Source: an uncultured Dialister sp. (GTDB lineage: Bacteria; Bacillota; Negativicutes; Veillonellales; Dialisteraceae). From it: a stretch of 14,146 bases of DNA. This document shows, in pieces, positions 13,408 to 14,146 of this stretch. A program made the translations under genes and the position numbers. The stretch is from assembly GCA_900543455.1 (NCBI GenBank), contig UQRR01000055.1:1-14146 (forward strand), given 5' to 3'. The stretch's first letter is position 1. Each line of letters opens with the position of its first letter. Below the pieces are notes generated by a model. The model saw only the letters and a program-made list of their open reading frames with translations, had not been told where the DNA came from and searched no databases.

Positions 13408-13794
13408 TTATGCTTTTTTCTCTTTGGCTGCTTTTCTTTCCGCCTGACGTTCCTTGAATTCCTTCAGGAGCTGCTGATAATCATCATCATCGTAGCCATT
13501 GGTCGCAAGCATATATTCATGCAGCTTCTTTCTCTGTTTTGCTACGTTCAGCGCAGACAGCTCAAAAGGATCGAGGGAAATTCTTGCCAGCATTTCACCG
13601 GTCGAAGAATAGCCGACGATGCCTTCGCCAAGGATGTCCACCAGCTTCTGCTTCTTCACTTCTTCACAGAAGGTATGGAAAAACTTATCTGCTTCCTTCG
13701 CCATACTGTCGCGAAGACGCTTGTACTCTTCGCCTTTGTCTGCAGGAATTTTGAAACCGTCAATCATGACATATTTTTCTGGTAAATTAAACAT
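13408..13794 (-). CDS. Uncharacterised charged cytoplasmic protein (128 aa)
   Basis: I do not recognise the family. The start (MFNLPEKYVMIDGFKIP) has AGGTG 5 nt upstream, and a good sigma-70 promoter lies 41 bp upstream. The protein has no signal peptide or membrane segment. It has a helical, lysine/glutamate-rich body, a middle segment VDILGEGIVGYSSTGEMLAR (about 52-71) that may form a small beta unit, an acidic YDDDDYQ patch (100-106) and a strongly charged coiled-coil-like tail ending in EKKA. It lies 173 bp upstream of fakB on the same strand without a clear terminator between them, so it may be part of the fakBA transcript. Confidence 0.78.
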   Translation of the reverse strand: MFNLPEKYVMIDGFKIPADKGEEYKRLRDSMAKEADKFFHTFCEEVKKQKLVDILGEGIVGYSSTGEMLARISLDPFELSALNVAKQRKKLHEYMLATNGYDDDDYQQLLKEFKERQAERKAAKEKKA

Positions 13795-13834
13795 TTTATC
13801 ACCTATTCGATTTTATAATTATCCACTGTATTTA

Positions 13835-13863
13835 ACTATATCGCCCAAGCCGGTTTTGGTCAA
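13835..13863 (-). promoter_or_regulatory. Sigma-70 promoter of the 128-aa gene (possibly also fakBA)
   Basis: On the minus strand, TTGACC (13858-13863), 17 bp, then TATAGT (13835-13840), upstream of the 128-aa gene. Confidence 0.75.
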
Positions 13864-13956
13864 GTTTTTTGCACCATTTTATACTGATATTCTCAAGGAA
13901 ATCAGTGCATTTTCAAGGAACCCCGCAATAGTATATCTAAACATTTTTTATGTTTG

Positions 13957-14146
13957 ATTTTAAATGAGAATCCGCCTGTAAAACGGAAGGGTACGTTTGA
14001 AAAGGCTGAATTTGGAAAGGTGACAGATGAACTTCTTCTTACCAGCAAAAAGCCGCCTGGACTCAAAGATGATCAGCCCCTGTCAAGGTAGACATGGCAA
14101 ATATCTAAAAAATTACTGCCGTAAATTCCATGTTGGTGTTTTAGCA
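13957..14146. other. Right-edge region with coding-like but unassignable sequence
   Basis: On the plus strand a 44-codon frame (13957-14091) without an ATG reads ILNENPPVKRKGTFEKAEFG onward and stops at TAG. A second plus frame from an ATG at 14027, preceded by AAAGGTG, is open to the window edge (40 codons). On the minus strand, the last ten codons of a frame ending WNLRQ enter from the right and stop at 14113-14115. None is recognisable. The piece TGTCAAGGTAGACA (14081-14094) could be near an insertion-sequence end, but the partner end is outside the window. Confidence 0.25.

Noticed and set aside
1..14146. CRISPR arrays, rRNA or tRNA genes
   Set aside because: No regularly spaced short repeats beyond the two-unit tandem near leuS, and no rRNA or cloverleaf signatures were seen by eye.

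Overview
The window looks like a piece of a bacterial chromosome of moderate G+C with strong AGGAGG-type ribosome binding sites and sigma-70 promoters spaced 17 bp. All well-supported genes lie on the minus strand. The mix of an AhpC/domain-rearranged AhpF pair, a FakA/FakB pair, a cobalamin riboswitch and MuF-type prophage debris suggests a Bacillota bacterium, probably a Negativicute of the Dialister/Megasphaera/Veillonella type. That placement is inferred from protein style and was not tested by a search.

Region 1 (about 1-2190) is accessory and decayed. It holds two direct copies (1-239 and 548-786) of the 3' end of a phage MuF C-terminal-domain gene. The right copy belongs to a longer, frameshifted remnant (643-2021) with a nuclease-like or LPD3-like domain and a MuF C-terminal domain. 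The left copy is an orphan tail. A long GC-rich hairpin lies between them.

Region 2 (2190-3470) has an uncharacterised exported protein with a clear promoter. Its stop codon sits exactly at the edge of a probable MITE end.

Region 3 (3425-8600) is housekeeping: leuS with its own promoter and terminator, then an ahpC-ahpF peroxide-detoxification operon. The AhpF-like reductase has the thioredoxin-fold pair at the C-terminus, the reverse of the E. coli order. A 161-bp palindromic MITE with TA flanks (8740-8900) follows.

Region 4 (8917-10581) is the most interesting part. A sigma-70 promoter and a cobalamin riboswitch with an intrinsic terminator control a small exported protein of unknown function and a TIM-barrel protein resembling CbiR, the cobamide-remodelling hydrolase of the AP-endonuclease-2 superfamily. 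Together they look like a B12-regulated salvage or remodelling operon.

Region 5 (10747-13860) holds an unknown 128-aa charged protein, then fakB and fakA (fatty-acid kinase carrier and kinase, which touch or overlap) and an intrinsic terminator. The right edge (13957-14146) has coding-like but unassignable sequence that may be the edge of a mobile element.
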